Shown: piece by piece, positions 43,952 to 52,723 of the stretch | Numbering within the stretch: the first letter of the stretch is position 1 | How the letters are laid out: every line of letters begins with the position of its first letter | Assembly (NCBI RefSeq): GCF_007744255.1 | Contig: NZ_CP036267.1 | Location: forward strand, 4,816,001-4,880,000 | Reading direction: 5' to 3' | DNA from: Thalassoglobus polymorphus | GTDB lineage: Bacteria; Planctomycetota; Planctomycetia; Planctomycetales; Planctomycetaceae | Length of the DNA stretch: 64,000 nt | Notes under the pieces: model-generated | Database searches by the model: none | What the model saw: the letters and a program-made list of their open reading frames with translations, nothing else | What the model was told of the DNA's origin: nothing | Translations under genes and position numbers: made by a program

Positions 43952-45475
43952 ATGAGATCAATCCCCAAGCTGAGACTGATTGCTTTTACGACACTGATTC
44001 TGGGGCTCATTTCCTCAACGCAAGCGAGCGACCAACCAACGGGCCACCTTGGCAAAGGAACGATTTGGGAAACACCATGGTACACAATTGACAGCGGCAA
44101 AGAGGGCCCAACTGTGATCGTGACAGGTGGAATTCACGGAAACGAACCAGCCGGAGCAACCGCTGCAGAGCAAATCCGACATTGGGATATCGATGCAGGC
44201 AAGCTGATTGTCGTCCCGAAAGTCAATCGATTGGGGCTCACCGCAGAGACCCGATGGTTTCCCCCAGAGCGAAACAACAGACCTCTCCGGGACTTGAACC
44301 GAAACTTCCCAACGAAAGAGAACCCCGCCCCACGAACCCCATTGGCCACGGATGTCTGGAAATTAGTGGAATCAACAAAGCCAGATTACGTAGTCGACTT
44401 ACACGAAGGATTCGACTTCCATATCGCGAACTCGAAGTCGGTAGGGTCGAGTATTATTTTTGCTAAATCAAATGAGCGCACGGAACTGGCCAACGCAATG
44501 CACAAGGCTGTCAACAAAACAGTCACAGACAAAGACCGCAAGATAGTGCTGCTCTCAAAGTCTGGTGCAGTCAATGGAAGCCTGGTCCGTGCCTGCCAGG
44601 ACAGACTGAACGCCAGCGGATTCATCCTGGAGACCACCTTCAAGGATCAACCACTCTCACTTCGAACGCGTCAACACCGCGTTATGGTTTCCACCCTCTT
44701 TCAGAAAATTGGTCTCATCGATCAGGACCAAAGCCATCGAGTCGCACCCTCGAAAGATGCGAGCGTCATCCAGATCGGCATGTATGATTCAGCAGGAGCA
44801 ACCGGGAACGGGATCAAGAATTTCAACAAACTGTTCAACTCGAACAATCAATTCAACATGACGCAAATTGGGCCTGCCGACATGATCCCCGAAGTTCTTA
44901 ATCAGTTCGACGTTCTTCTTTTCCCAGGAGGAAGCGGCAGCAAACAGGGCAAAGCAATAGGCGAGAAAGGCCGAGACGAAATTCGCAAATTCGGCGAAGA
45001 GGGTGGAGGCGTCGTCGGAGTCTGTGCGGGAGCGTATCTATGCTCATCTCATTACACCTGGTCTCTCAATATGATCAACTCGGCTGTCTTCAATGAGACC
45101 ATCGAAATCCCCGGAGTCGGTCGCAAATCGATGTGGTATCGAGGAAAATCGAGCCAGGTCGAGATGGAATTTGACCAATCTGCTGAGCCAATCTTCAATC
45201 GATCCGACCTCGCCAAGGTGCGATACCATAACGGTCCCATCGTCAGCAAAGGGAAGAATACAAGTCTCCCGGACTTCACAGCTCTGGCGTGGTTTCGGTC
45301 TGAAGTCGCGAAATACGAACCACAGAAAGGGACAATGATCGACACCCCCGCCATCATCACTGCCCCGTACGGAAAAGGTCGAGTCCTCTGCATCAGCCCT
45401 CACCCAGAATCAACACCCGGACTTGAACCTGCAATTCTCGACGCCATTAAATACGTCCGACCGCAAGAGAAATAG
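43952..45475 (+). CDS. fusion: zinc deacylase (AstE/AspA-like) + BPL_N amidotransferase-like domain, secreted
   Basis: 507 residues from the ATG at 43952 with a signal peptide (1-26, LIAFTTLILGLISSTQA). N-terminal domain (about 40-260) is an M14-type zinc hydrolase of the succinylglutamate desuccinylase/aspartoacylase group: GGIHGNEPAGA (zinc ligands His62 and Glu65), RDLNRNFP, and VVDLHEGFDF with the third ligand His. C-terminal domain (about 270-505) is of the BPL_N class I glutamine amidotransferase-like type: YDSAGATGNG, LLFPGGSGSKQGKAIG, GVVGVCAGAYL with the nucleophile-like Cys, and ISPHPEST. Both active sites look intact. A role in trimming an exported peptide or amino-acid conjugate is inferred. 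Confidence 0.82.
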   Translation: MRSIPKLRLIAFTTLILGLISSTQASDQPTGHLGKGTIWETPWYTIDSGKEGPTVIVTGGIHGNEPAGATAAEQIRHWDIDAGKLIVVPKVNRLGLTAETRWFPPERNNRPLRDLNRNFPTKENPAPRTPLATDVWKLVESTKPDYVVDLHEGFDFHIANSKSVGSSIIFAKSNERTELANAMHKAVNKTVTDKDRKIVLLSKSGAVNGSLVRACQDRLNASGFILETTFKDQPLSLRTRQHRVMVSTLFQKIGLIDQDQSHRVAPSKDASVIQIGMYDSAGATGNGIKNFNKLFNSNNQFNMTQIGPADMIPEVLNQFDVLLFPGGSGSKQGKAIGEKGRDEIRKFGEEGGGVVGVCAGAYLCSSHYTWSLNMINSAVFNETIEIPGVGRKSMWYRGKSSQVEMEFDQSAEPIFNRSDLAKVRYHNGPIVSKGKNTSLPDFTALAWFRSEVAKYEPQKGTMIDTPAIITAPYGKGRVLCISPHPESTPGLEPAILDAIKYVRPQEK

Positions 45476-45679
45476 AGAAGCAGCCACTACAAGACCGGAC
45501 TTGAATCCGATCAGTTTCCTGCTTGGCCTCGCAACTCGCTTGCCGTTCGACAAACGGACAAATAGCCCACAGAAACGAGCAAAAAAGCTTCCGTCAGGAC
45601 ATCAACGAGTCCCGCTCAAGCAGCGGAATCTTCAACCGACACCTACACCACTTCAGAGTGGGAGCAGGTGACAACTTCT

Positions 45680-46927
45680 CTACCGATCGATTTCACCCAT
45701 CACGATATCAAGCGATCCCACAATAGATGGGACGTCAGCCAGGAGAACCCCTTCACAGAGGGGACCAGTCACGGAAAGATTACAGAAACAAGAGCTTTTC
45801 GCTCGTGCACGCAACGGTTCTGCTTGACCATCGCCAACGAGGTAGAATCCCATTTGCCCACGTGGGCATTCGGTTTCGAGATAAACTTCATCAACCGGAA
45901 GTTTCGTGTTCATCTTAAATGGAACACGATGCTCACCTTCCGTGTGTGGGTATTTTTCAATGCCCTGCCGAAGAAGCTTGATGGATTCGACAATCTCGAG
46001 CATGCGAACAAAGAAGCGACACCAGTTATCGCCTAAAACGACCTGCCTTGGGATTCCACTTTCCCCTTCAAACGGGGCGGAGATCACGTTGAAGTCGTAA
46101 CCTTCATACATGCGGGTATAGATCTCTTCGCCATCGCGACGTAAGTCGTAATCGACTCCACTACCACGAAGGACCGGACCAGTACAGCCGTAATCAGTCG
46201 CCATTTCGGCGGACATCGCTCCAAGCCCGGCTGTGCGGTTAATGAAAATCGCATTACGCGTCAGCAGGATGTGATATTCCTTGATACGATCCTCGAGCCA
46301 CTCAATAAACATCAAAACGGCATCGGTCCAAAGCAATTTCATCTTGGGATCTCTGCCAGTCAAAGAGGCCAGCCCCGGTGGAATTTCGATCATCCCGGGA
46401 AGATCGTGGGTTGCTCCCCCGATCGTCAGGTAGCTGTAAGTCAGGCGAGCACCACAAGCTTCTTCAAACAGATCGAGAACAATTTCCCGCTCACGGAAGG
46501 CATACAGAAACGGACTGAATGAACCGAGATCGAGCCCATAAGCGCCCATACCAACAAGGTGACTGGCGATGCGTCCAAGCTCAGCGATGATCAGCCGAAC
46601 GTTCATGGCCTTTTCAGGAACCTCTAAGCCGACGAGCTTTTCAAAAGCCAACGACATCCCGAGATTCATATTCATCCCGGCGAGATAATCCATTCGATCG
46701 GTGTAAGGAACCCACTGGGCACCTGCCAGATTCTCACCAATTTTTTCAGCACAGCGATGCAAATAGCCGATGTGTGGCGTGACTTCGTACACGACCTCAC
46801 CATCAGTTCTCAGCAACAGTCGCAACACACCGTGGGTACTTGGATGCTGCGGTCCCATGTTGATCAGCATTTCGTCCGTACGGACATCGAATTCGATAAT
46901 TCGCTGATCTTCAAGTTGTGTTGCCAT
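45680..46927 (-). CDS. nuoD: NADH-quinone oxidoreductase subunit D
   Basis: 415 residues, normal length. The 49 kDa subunit of Complex I that helps form the quinone-binding cavity with NuoB. Signatures: INMGPQHPSTHGVLRL with the quinone-site His, GYLHRCAEKIGE, YTDRMDYLAGM, and ELGRIASHLVGMGAYGLDLG. The C-terminus ends with VTGPLCEGVLLADVPSIVGSLDIVMGEIDR-type text as expected. Last gene of a nuoI-A-C-D run on the minus strand. Confidence 0.97.
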   Translation of the reverse strand: MATQLEDQRIIEFDVRTDEMLINMGPQHPSTHGVLRLLLRTDGEVVYEVTPHIGYLHRCAEKIGENLAGAQWVPYTDRMDYLAGMNMNLGMSLAFEKLVGLEVPEKAMNVRLIIAELGRIASHLVGMGAYGLDLGSFSPFLYAFREREIVLDLFEEACGARLTYSYLTIGGATHDLPGMIEIPPGLASLTGRDPKMKLLWTDAVLMFIEWLEDRIKEYHILLTRNAIFINRTAGLGAMSAEMATDYGCTGPVLRGSGVDYDLRRDGEEIYTRMYEGYDFNVISAPFEGESGIPRQVVLGDNWCRFFVRMLEIVESIKLLRQGIEKYPHTEGEHRVPFKMNTKLPVDEVYLETECPRGQMGFYLVGDGQAEPLRARAKSSCFCNLSVTGPLCEGVLLADVPSIVGSLDIVMGEIDR

Positions 46928-47024
46928 AGCCAGTCTCAGTATATCAGAGGTCTCAACGGGTTGAGCCGGTAGGAAATGTTGTTGCAGTAATCAGTTGTTG
47001 AAATCACTCAATCGACAGGATCAA

Positions 47025-47558
47025 CTACTTAGCACGAACACCGTGGTACTCCAGAGGGAATTCATAATCTTTGCGGAGCGGATGACCTTCCCAGTCGTCC
47101 GGACAAAGAATGCGGAGTGGATTGGGATGTCCCAGAAAGTTGATACCGACCAGATCGAAGGCTTCACGTTCGTGCCAGTCAGCGATTCCCCAGACGCCAG
47201 CGACTGAAGGAACCTCTGGCAGTTTCCCTTCCTCGTTATCTTTCCAGCGAGGAAGGACCACCTTGAGTGTCACTCGATGCTTCAGCGAGATACTCAATAG
47301 GTGATACACCACCTCGAGATGAGGCTCGTACGGAAATTTCTTTGCCAGTTTGGGATCTGTCTCCAGATAGTCCACGCCAGTCAGGTTGGCGAGCATTTCA
47401 AACTTGTATTTGTCTTCGGTCTTCAAAAACGAACAGACATCGGCAATCGATTCGGCGGCGACTTCGATCCAGGGATCAATCGTTTCCGAATTCAAAGCGA
47501 CGATAGAATCGCTGCCGAATTTTTCTGTCAGTGCGTCGAAGATTTCCTGAGGTGTCAT
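47025..47558 (-). CDS. nuoC: NADH-quinone oxidoreductase subunit C
   Basis: 177 residues from the ATG at 47558; a TTG in frame at 47591 is an alternative. The 30 kDa subunit of the peripheral arm. Motifs: LTGVDYLETD, YHLLSISLKHRVTLKVVLP, PSVAGVWGIADWHEREAFDLVGI and LRILCPDDWEGHPLRKDYEFP. Separated from nuoD by 97 bases and from nuoA by 50 bases, same strand. Confidence 0.95.
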   Translation of the reverse strand: MTPQEIFDALTEKFGSDSIVALNSETIDPWIEVAAESIADVCSFLKTEDKYKFEMLANLTGVDYLETDPKLAKKFPYEPHLEVVYHLLSISLKHRVTLKVVLPRWKDNEEGKLPEVPSVAGVWGIADWHEREAFDLVGINFLGHPNPLRILCPDDWEGHPLRKDYEFPLEYHGVRAK

Positions 47559-47608
47559 AGCTTCGAACCAAGATTGAAAGAACGTGCCCAAAAACGACGT
47601 TCTTTAGG

Positions 47609-48181
47609 TCAGGAGACGAGAGTGGTTTCGTGTTTTTTCTCAACGAGCGTATGTGTTTTCGGTTGAGCCTTAGCCGTTTTCGCCTGCTCGACCATCGCTC
47701 GGACCCAATCCAGGTCACCACGCTTCCAAACATACGCAAAGCCAACAAGCAGCACACCGAAGAAGACAGCGATGTCCGCAAAACCTGTCCAGGCAAGACG
47801 CAAGGCATCTGCGGAAGCAATGGCGGTCTCGGCAACAGTTGTCCCAGGCTCAAGGTTCAGCAACTTGTCTGTCAGATTATTTCGAGCCGCTTCGCTCAAG
47901 CGCGAGTCAGCAAGCTGAGTCGCTCCCCCAAAGACGACAGCCCAAGGGAAGAAGAAGACAACCTCCACGTCGAAGATAATGAACAGCAACGCCACGACGT
48001 AAAACCGGATGTCGAACTGGACATAGCTCGAACCAATCGTCGGCTCACCACATTCGTAGACCGCATCCTTCTCAGGAGTTGGCAAGAATGGGCGAACTAA
48101 TCGACCAATCAGCATTGGAGCAGCTACGAGAACTGTTCCAGCGATAATGAACAAGAGAAAGTGAAGCGTCAGGTCCGTCAT
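47609..48181 (-). CDS. nuoA: NADH-quinone oxidoreductase subunit A, extended
   Basis: 190 residues; typical NuoA is about 120-150. Membrane subunit of Complex I with three helices: residues 7-28, about 59-84, and about 133-155. Motif YECGEPTIGSSYVQFDIRFY is typical, as is FDVEVVFFFPWAV. An insertion of about 45 residues (GGATQLADSRLSEAARNNL onward) lies between helices 2 and 3, and a charged tail of about 35 residues (AKTAKAQPKTHTLVEKK) follows helix 3. Confidence 0.93.
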   Translation of the reverse strand: MTDLTLHFLLFIIAGTVLVAAPMLIGRLVRPFLPTPEKDAVYECGEPTIGSSYVQFDIRFYVVALLFIIFDVEVVFFFPWAVVFGGATQLADSRLSEAARNNLTDKLLNLEPGTTVAETAIASADALRLAWTGFADIAVFFGVLLVGFAYVWKRGDLDWVRAMVEQAKTAKAQPKTHTLVEKKHETTLVS

Positions 48182-48215
48182 GGATTAACCGTGATTTGTC
48201 GACGAAAAATGATAA

Positions 48216-48764
48216 TTACTCAGACTCTGCATACTCGAAGGGACTCGGCTCGCCCTTCACCCAGACTGGTTCGTACAGAACCTTTGACTCTGCAACAACT
48301 GTCGGGTTCAAAGTGGCTTGCCCCCATGCAGTTTGCAGTGGCATCTTCGCAAAGTCGACGACACAACCATCTCGGCTGTAACAGCTAAGATCGTGATTCG
48401 ATCCCATAAAGATGCAATCGACGGGGCATGGCTCAACACACAAAGCACAGAACATACACTTCGTGTAATCAATCGTGAACCCATCGATACGGAAACCTTT
48501 TCCGACCGGGCTTTTTTCTTTTTCGATGTAGATACAGTCAACCGGGCAAGCAACCGCACACTTTTCACAACCGATACAGGTCGTCAAATCGAAACGATGA
48601 AATCCACGATAGCGTGCTTTCACCGGAACCGGGGTTTCCGGATACTCATAGATTTGTGCAAAAGCTTTACGTTCGTAGGTCGCTCCCATTGTAAAGAGCG
48701 TCACCCACATCCCTCTCAAGACGGTGGAAACGGCGTTCCACACGTTTCGAAACCAGTTCAGCAT
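48216..48764 (-). CDS. nuoI: NADH-quinone oxidoreductase subunit I
   Basis: 182 residues from the ATG at 48764 (MLNWFRNVW); the open frame extends to 48842 but without family similarity. Carries the two [4Fe-4S] clusters N6a and N6b on [15 protein letters not shown] and [15 protein letters not shown]. The N-terminal amphipathic segment ([15 protein letters not shown]) sits on the membrane. First gene of the run; 34 bases separate it from nuoA. Confidence 0.96.
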   Translation of the reverse strand: MLNWFRNVWNAVSTVLRGMWVTLFTMGATYERKAFAQIYEYPETPVPVKARYRGFHRFDLTTCIGCEKCAVACPVDCIYIEKEKSPVGKGFRIDGFTIDYTKCMFCALCVEPCPVDCIFMGSNHDLSCYSRDGCVVDFAKMPLQTAWGQATLNPTVVAESKVLYEPVWVKGEPSPFEYAESE

Positions 48765-49346
48765 GATATTATCGCAAGTCTGGCGGTTCGACGAAAACAT
48801 GACAAACAGCAACACTCCAAAGAGCATCGCAATTGCCACCAACTCATGAGCCTAACAAAACCCAAACAAAAATTCGTAACCCCAATAATCCACAAGGGTT
48901 CCAAGGAGCATTGCTAGCGTTTCTCAAAGTGTGCAAGGCATTATAGGTCGATCAGCGTCTCTCGCAACCGAGCCTGTTCACCCGGTTGGCAGCATTCCCG
49001 AAGTAGGGAATAAACTTTGAGAAAATTCCCCCATGGCCTTGTCAAGTTTTGAATATTACAAGGCTTAAGGAACTTGGCACGATCTGTGATCATGTGACTT
49101 TACTTGACGAGACTCGGATCTTTTGCCTTCAAGTTCATTCCACTCTGGGGCAAATTCAACGACCGACTTCGTCCTCTCTCGTGGCGAGCAGTTTATGAAG
49201 TCTGGAAAGTGACCTTCATGAGCACACCAGGTATTGAAAACGCTTTAGAGCATCTTTCGAATTGGTTTGCAGATTCTGCCTCGTGGCGAACAGCAATTTT
49301 ATTAACGAAACGCGTTCTTCACGGGCACACGGTAGGGCAAACTGCT
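48765..49346. other. intergenic region upstream of the nuo run
   Basis: Contains the nuoI promoter region (minus strand) and two tandem family B repeats (49145-49246 and 49246-49349). No gene seen. Confidence 0.4.
49145..49246 (+). repeat. family B repeat (subtype B2), tandem with the next
   Basis: CCTCTCTCGTGGCGAGCAGT, TATGAAGTCTGGAAAGTGAC, TTCATGAGCACACC and GGTATTGAAAACGCTTTAG match the 8098 copy. It abuts the next repeat directly. Confidence 0.7.
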
Positions 49347-49349
49347 CTA
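49246..49349 (+). repeat. family B repeat (subtype B1)
   Basis: 104 bases from TAGAGCATCTTTCGAATTGG to GCAAACTGCTCTA, with GCCTCGTGGCGAACAGCA and ACGCGTTCTTCACGGGCACA inside. It matches the 20402 copy closely. The final CTA is the complement of the stop codon of the pseudopilin gene. Confidence 0.88.
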
Positions 49350-50381
49350 GAACTCTCCGACCTCAATGCCATCGGCACGGTCAAGTAGACGCCGATATGT
49401 GGCGACGTCGATATTTTCTGAGAGAAACCTGACAGATCCATCGCAGAGCAAGAACTGAGCTCCCCCCACATGATGGCTCCCAAAGCCGCCGGGATCGAAA
49501 GCAAGACGCGAAACCAGTTCTGGAGTCGGGGGGCGCGGTTGGTCTGAGGCTTTTCCTTCACCGCTTCCTTCACCCCCGTCCTCGTCGCCAAACCCACCAA
49601 GTGATTCATCGCCACCCATCCCATATCCGCCATACCCACCGTCCCCCTCTCCCATCAACGTTTCGTACTCAGCGCGGATAATTTCATTCGGTTCGGAAGT
49701 CATATCGTTGTAATAACGTGAACCTTCTGGTGTCTGATTGATCAGAATGCCGCCGTTGCGCAGCGATGAACGTGTTCCAGATGCCCAACCAAGATCTTCC
49801 GGGCTCCGTTTGGCTTCACCCGCCATGAGAGTGTGTGTCGCCCCATCATAAATTTCGTGGTAACGAACTCGGCTGTTCAGAAACAGAACCCCATGATTAT
49901 TGGTATCGATCGGGGCGGAACGGTGATGGTGATTTCCAGCATAGTTACTGAGAACAACGCTTTGATTTTCAGGAAGCGAATGAATTGATGCAGGATCAGA
50001 CGGACAGAGATACGTTTGAATCGAAACTTTTCGAGGTGGCAAGTTTGCTTCGGCGTAAATACTGAGGTCTCCATCAATCGCTTCTGAGAGCAGCGATTCG
50101 TCAAGGTAAGGCAAGATCGAAACCAGCCAACTGTGGTGATAGCCTTTCGCAGCCTGCTCAATCGGGCCTGTCGAATTCACGACACCGGGGGGAAGTGTCT
50201 CAAAAGAGTTGTAGTAGCTATGAACCGCAAAGCCGATTTGCTTCAGGTTATTTTTACATTCCGTTCGACGTGCCGCCTCGCGAGCTTGCTGGACCGCAGG
50301 CAATAGCAACGCAATAAGGATCGCTGTAATCGCCACGACGACGAGAAGTTCGATCAGAGTAAACCCGCGATGCTTTTTCAC
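49347..50381 (-). CDS. DUF1559 pseudopilin-like protein
   Basis: 344 residues from a GTG start at 50381, chosen because AAGGA lies 8 bases upstream and the protein then begins [18 protein letters not shown], a class III prepilin leader with methylated Phe. Residues 10-32 form the helix. The rest is DUF1559 ([17 protein letters not shown] near residue 52) ending with the H-x9-DG motif ([20 protein letters not shown]). An unusual Gly/Glu/Asp-rich stretch ([20 protein letters not shown]) lies at about residue 245. Dozens of such genes occur in planctomycete genomes. The TAG stop is the end of a family B repeat. Confidence 0.92.
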   Translation of the reverse strand: MKKHRGFTLIELLVVVAITAILIALLLPAVQQAREAARRTECKNNLKQIGFAVHSYYNSFETLPPGVVNSTGPIEQAAKGYHHSWLVSILPYLDESLLSEAIDGDLSIYAEANLPPRKVSIQTYLCPSDPASIHSLPENQSVVLSNYAGNHHHRSAPIDTNNHGVLFLNSRVRYHEIYDGATHTLMAGEAKRSPEDLGWASGTRSSLRNGGILINQTPEGSRYYNDMTSEPNEIIRAEYETLMGEGDGGYGGYGMGGDESLGGFGDEDGGEGSGEGKASDQPRPPTPELVSRLAFDPGGFGSHHVGGAQFLLCDGSVRFLSENIDVATYRRLLDRADGIEVGEF

Positions 50382-50938
50382 TCGGAGATCCTTTTCGGTC
50401 ACGAGATTCACGAATACCTGCAATTTCACAGACGAAAGAATTCCCAATGCTCACAGACAGATTACAAGCTGCACAGCTCTCAGAATAGTCACGATCGAGT
50501 GATTGCGACTATTCTGGATGCCTCTTCCGCAGCCGCAAACGGAGTCCAGTTCAAAGTTTTACGCTCGACTGGTAGACACTGTTGGAGTTATTTCGAAGTT
50601 TCTGCAAAGACCGTGAAGCCTCAACCACTAGAGCCTCTCCCAGTTCCGCAGAGACCGTTCTTCGCATTAAGTTTTTCCAAAAATGCTCTGGTTGACGTAG
50701 AATTCCCAATGCTCCGGAAAGGACGAGCTTCGAACAGCAGGGAGACAGAAGACTGCAGAACATCACGCCCCCGGTTTCTTCCCTGAATACACTCGATCGC
50801 TCGCTCCTTACAACGGCAGTCACTCTTTGCTCAGCGCCCCGACACGGTTTTCACGGGTGGAGCAGCGAACATATCCCCATATTGATGTGTCGATGTTCAT
50901 CACAACATTGAAATTTGACGACGCGTGAGGATGAAGCG
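50382..50938. other. divergent region between pseudopilin and rtcB
   Basis: No gene, repeat or clear hairpin. A plus-strand open frame at 50370-50786 overlaps the pseudopilin start and has no features. Confidence 0.35.
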
Positions 50939-52333
50939 ATGAATCGTAAGCAGCTTACAAAATTAGGAATCCCGGAGTATTGCACACTCGAGGCGATGCA
51001 GGGAATCCAATCCGCTGTGAAAGCAGGATTGCGAGGGAAGGATGCAAAGCAACGTTTAATCGCTGTCGTCGCTGCTCCGCAAGAGTATCTGAACGATGAG
51101 CACTTCGCCGAATTCGCTAACGCGTTCACTGAAGTCGAAGAGACCGAACCGTCAACGCCTGTCGACTACGCAGTTTGGGGTAACGAGTTCATCGACGAGA
51201 TGTCTCACAAACAAATGCGAGAAGCCTGTTCGCTGCCGCACGCGGTGGCAGGAGCGTTAATGCCTGATGCGCACCTCGGCTACGGCCTTCCTATCGGTGG
51301 AGTTTTGGCTCTCGAAGGGGCGGTCTGTCCGTACGCAGTCGGTGTCGACATTGCCTGCCGAATGAAATTGTCGGTCCTCGATTTGCCCACAGATTTCCTT
51401 GCAGACGATAAGCGACGTCGTGAGCTGACGACTGCGCTTGAAAAAGGAACGGTTTTCGGGACCGGAAAAGCCTGGAAACCGCGGAAAGATCATGACGTCA
51501 TGGATCAGGACTGGACAGTCAGCCGAATTACACGTGAAAGCAAAGACAAAGCCTGGAACCAGCTCGGAACTTCCGGTTCCGGCAACCACTTTGTCGAATT
51601 CGGCCTGTTGACGATCACCGAGGAGGAAGCAGGCATCGGAGTTGCGCCTGGCGAATATGTCGCCCTGTTGAGCCATAGCGGAAGTCGGGGAACTGGACAT
51701 GCTGTCTGTTCAACTTACAGTGCGATTGCTCGCAAGAAATTGCCGCGACGATACGCACACGTCGGTCGACTGGCTTGGTTGGAACTCGATTCTCAGGAAG
51801 GCCAGGAATACTGGGCAGCCATGAACTTGATGGGTGACTACGCCTCAGCGAACCATGCAGTGATCCATCGCAACGTCGTGAAACTGGCAGGCGCGAGCGT
51901 GCTGGGAGGGGTTGAGAACCATCACAACTTTGCGTGGAAAGAAGTCCACAACGGTCGTGAAGTCATTGTCCACCGAAAAGGGGCAACCCCAGCTGGTGAA
52001 GGTGTTCTGGGAGTCATCCCGGGATCGATGGCAACGCCCGCGTATGTGGTCCGTGGAAAAGGGAACGCTGCATCATTGCACTCAGCCGCTCACGGAGCTG
52101 GTCGAGTGATGTCTCGCAAGAAAGCGAACTCGATGTATCGGATCCAGTCAGTCCGGACAAACTTGAAAGCCCAAGGAGTTCACGTAATTTCCGCCGGCTC
52201 AGACGAAGTTCCGATGGTGTACAAAAACATCGAGGACGTCATGAACGCGCAAACCGATCTTGTTACGAAGGTCGCACGTTTCGACCCTTTAATTGTCAAA
52301 ATGTGCGGAGACGGCAGTCGACCTGAAGACTAG
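50939..52333 (+). CDS. rtcB: RtcB-family RNA ligase
   Basis: 464 residues from MNRKQLTKLG; GTGAGGATG lies 8 bases upstream. RtcB joins RNA ends carrying 2',3'-cyclic phosphate or 3'-phosphate to 5'-OH using GTP and Mn(2+). Signatures: PDAHLGYGLPIGG, YAVGVDIACRM (metal-binding Cys; the usual GCG reads ACR here), SGNHFVEFG, LSHSGSRGTGH, VENHHNFAW, VHRKGATPA, IPGSMATPAYVVRG and SAAHGAGRVMSR with the GMP-accepting His. It is complete and should be active in RNA repair. The TAG stop starts a family A repeat. Confidence 0.93.
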   Translation: MNRKQLTKLGIPEYCTLEAMQGIQSAVKAGLRGKDAKQRLIAVVAAPQEYLNDEHFAEFANAFTEVEETEPSTPVDYAVWGNEFIDEMSHKQMREACSLPHAVAGALMPDAHLGYGLPIGGVLALEGAVCPYAVGVDIACRMKLSVLDLPTDFLADDKRRRELTTALEKGTVFGTGKAWKPRKDHDVMDQDWTVSRITRESKDKAWNQLGTSGSGNHFVEFGLLTITEEEAGIGVAPGEYVALLSHSGSRGTGHAVCSTYSAIARKKLPRRYAHVGRLAWLELDSQEGQEYWAAMNLMGDYASANHAVIHRNVVKLAGASVLGGVENHHNFAWKEVHNGREVIVHRKGATPAGEGVLGVIPGSMATPAYVVRGKGNAASLHSAAHGAGRVMSRKKANSMYRIQSVRTNLKAQGVHVISAGSDEVPMVYKNIEDVMNAQTDLVTKVARFDPLIVKMCGDGSRPED

Positions 52334-52410
52334 AATTAGTCCGAAAACCTCTGGAATAGACGATATCTCAACGTTTGAGAGAGCAATTTCAAGTTTCAGG
52401 ATCAGTTCTA
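52331..52410 (+). repeat. family A palindromic repeat
   Basis: 80 bases. TAGAATTAGTCCGAAAACC, then TCTGGAATAG, the central TCTCAACGTTTGAGA, and TTTCAGGATCAGTTCTA. Its first three bases are the rtcB stop codon. A short family B remnant (CGTGTTTCTGTGTCCGTGAAG) follows at about 52418. Confidence 0.88.
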
Positions 52411-52723
52411 AACACTTTCGTGTTTCTGTGTCCGTGAAGAGTGCTTTTCTTGCGATGAACCACTCATGCCCACGAGACAGTTCGCGTACATCTTTTCAAA
52501 TGGATGAAGCTTCGAGCGGGGGGAGTTGCCTCTGCTCGAAGTGAATCCACCAATTCGCAACAGACCATTCCGGTTTCTGCTCAAAACCCCGAGGGAGAAG
52601 CAAGGAATGCCGCTCAGCCCCTGTTTGCAAAAATTTCTCTTGCCTCAGAATGCGGATTGTCCTAGAAGTGACACGGCATGATGCCAGACCACCAAAAAAG
52701 ACTGCTTGCAGGGACGCAGGACA
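52411..52723. other. intergenic region before lpxD
   Basis: After the B remnant nothing recognisable. An open frame at 52293-52544 translates the repeat and is rejected. Confidence 0.35.

Noticed and set aside
49145-49349. Tandem repeats considered as a CRISPR array
   Set aside because: Only two copies of about 100 bases, of different subtype and without spacers; no cas genes in the window.
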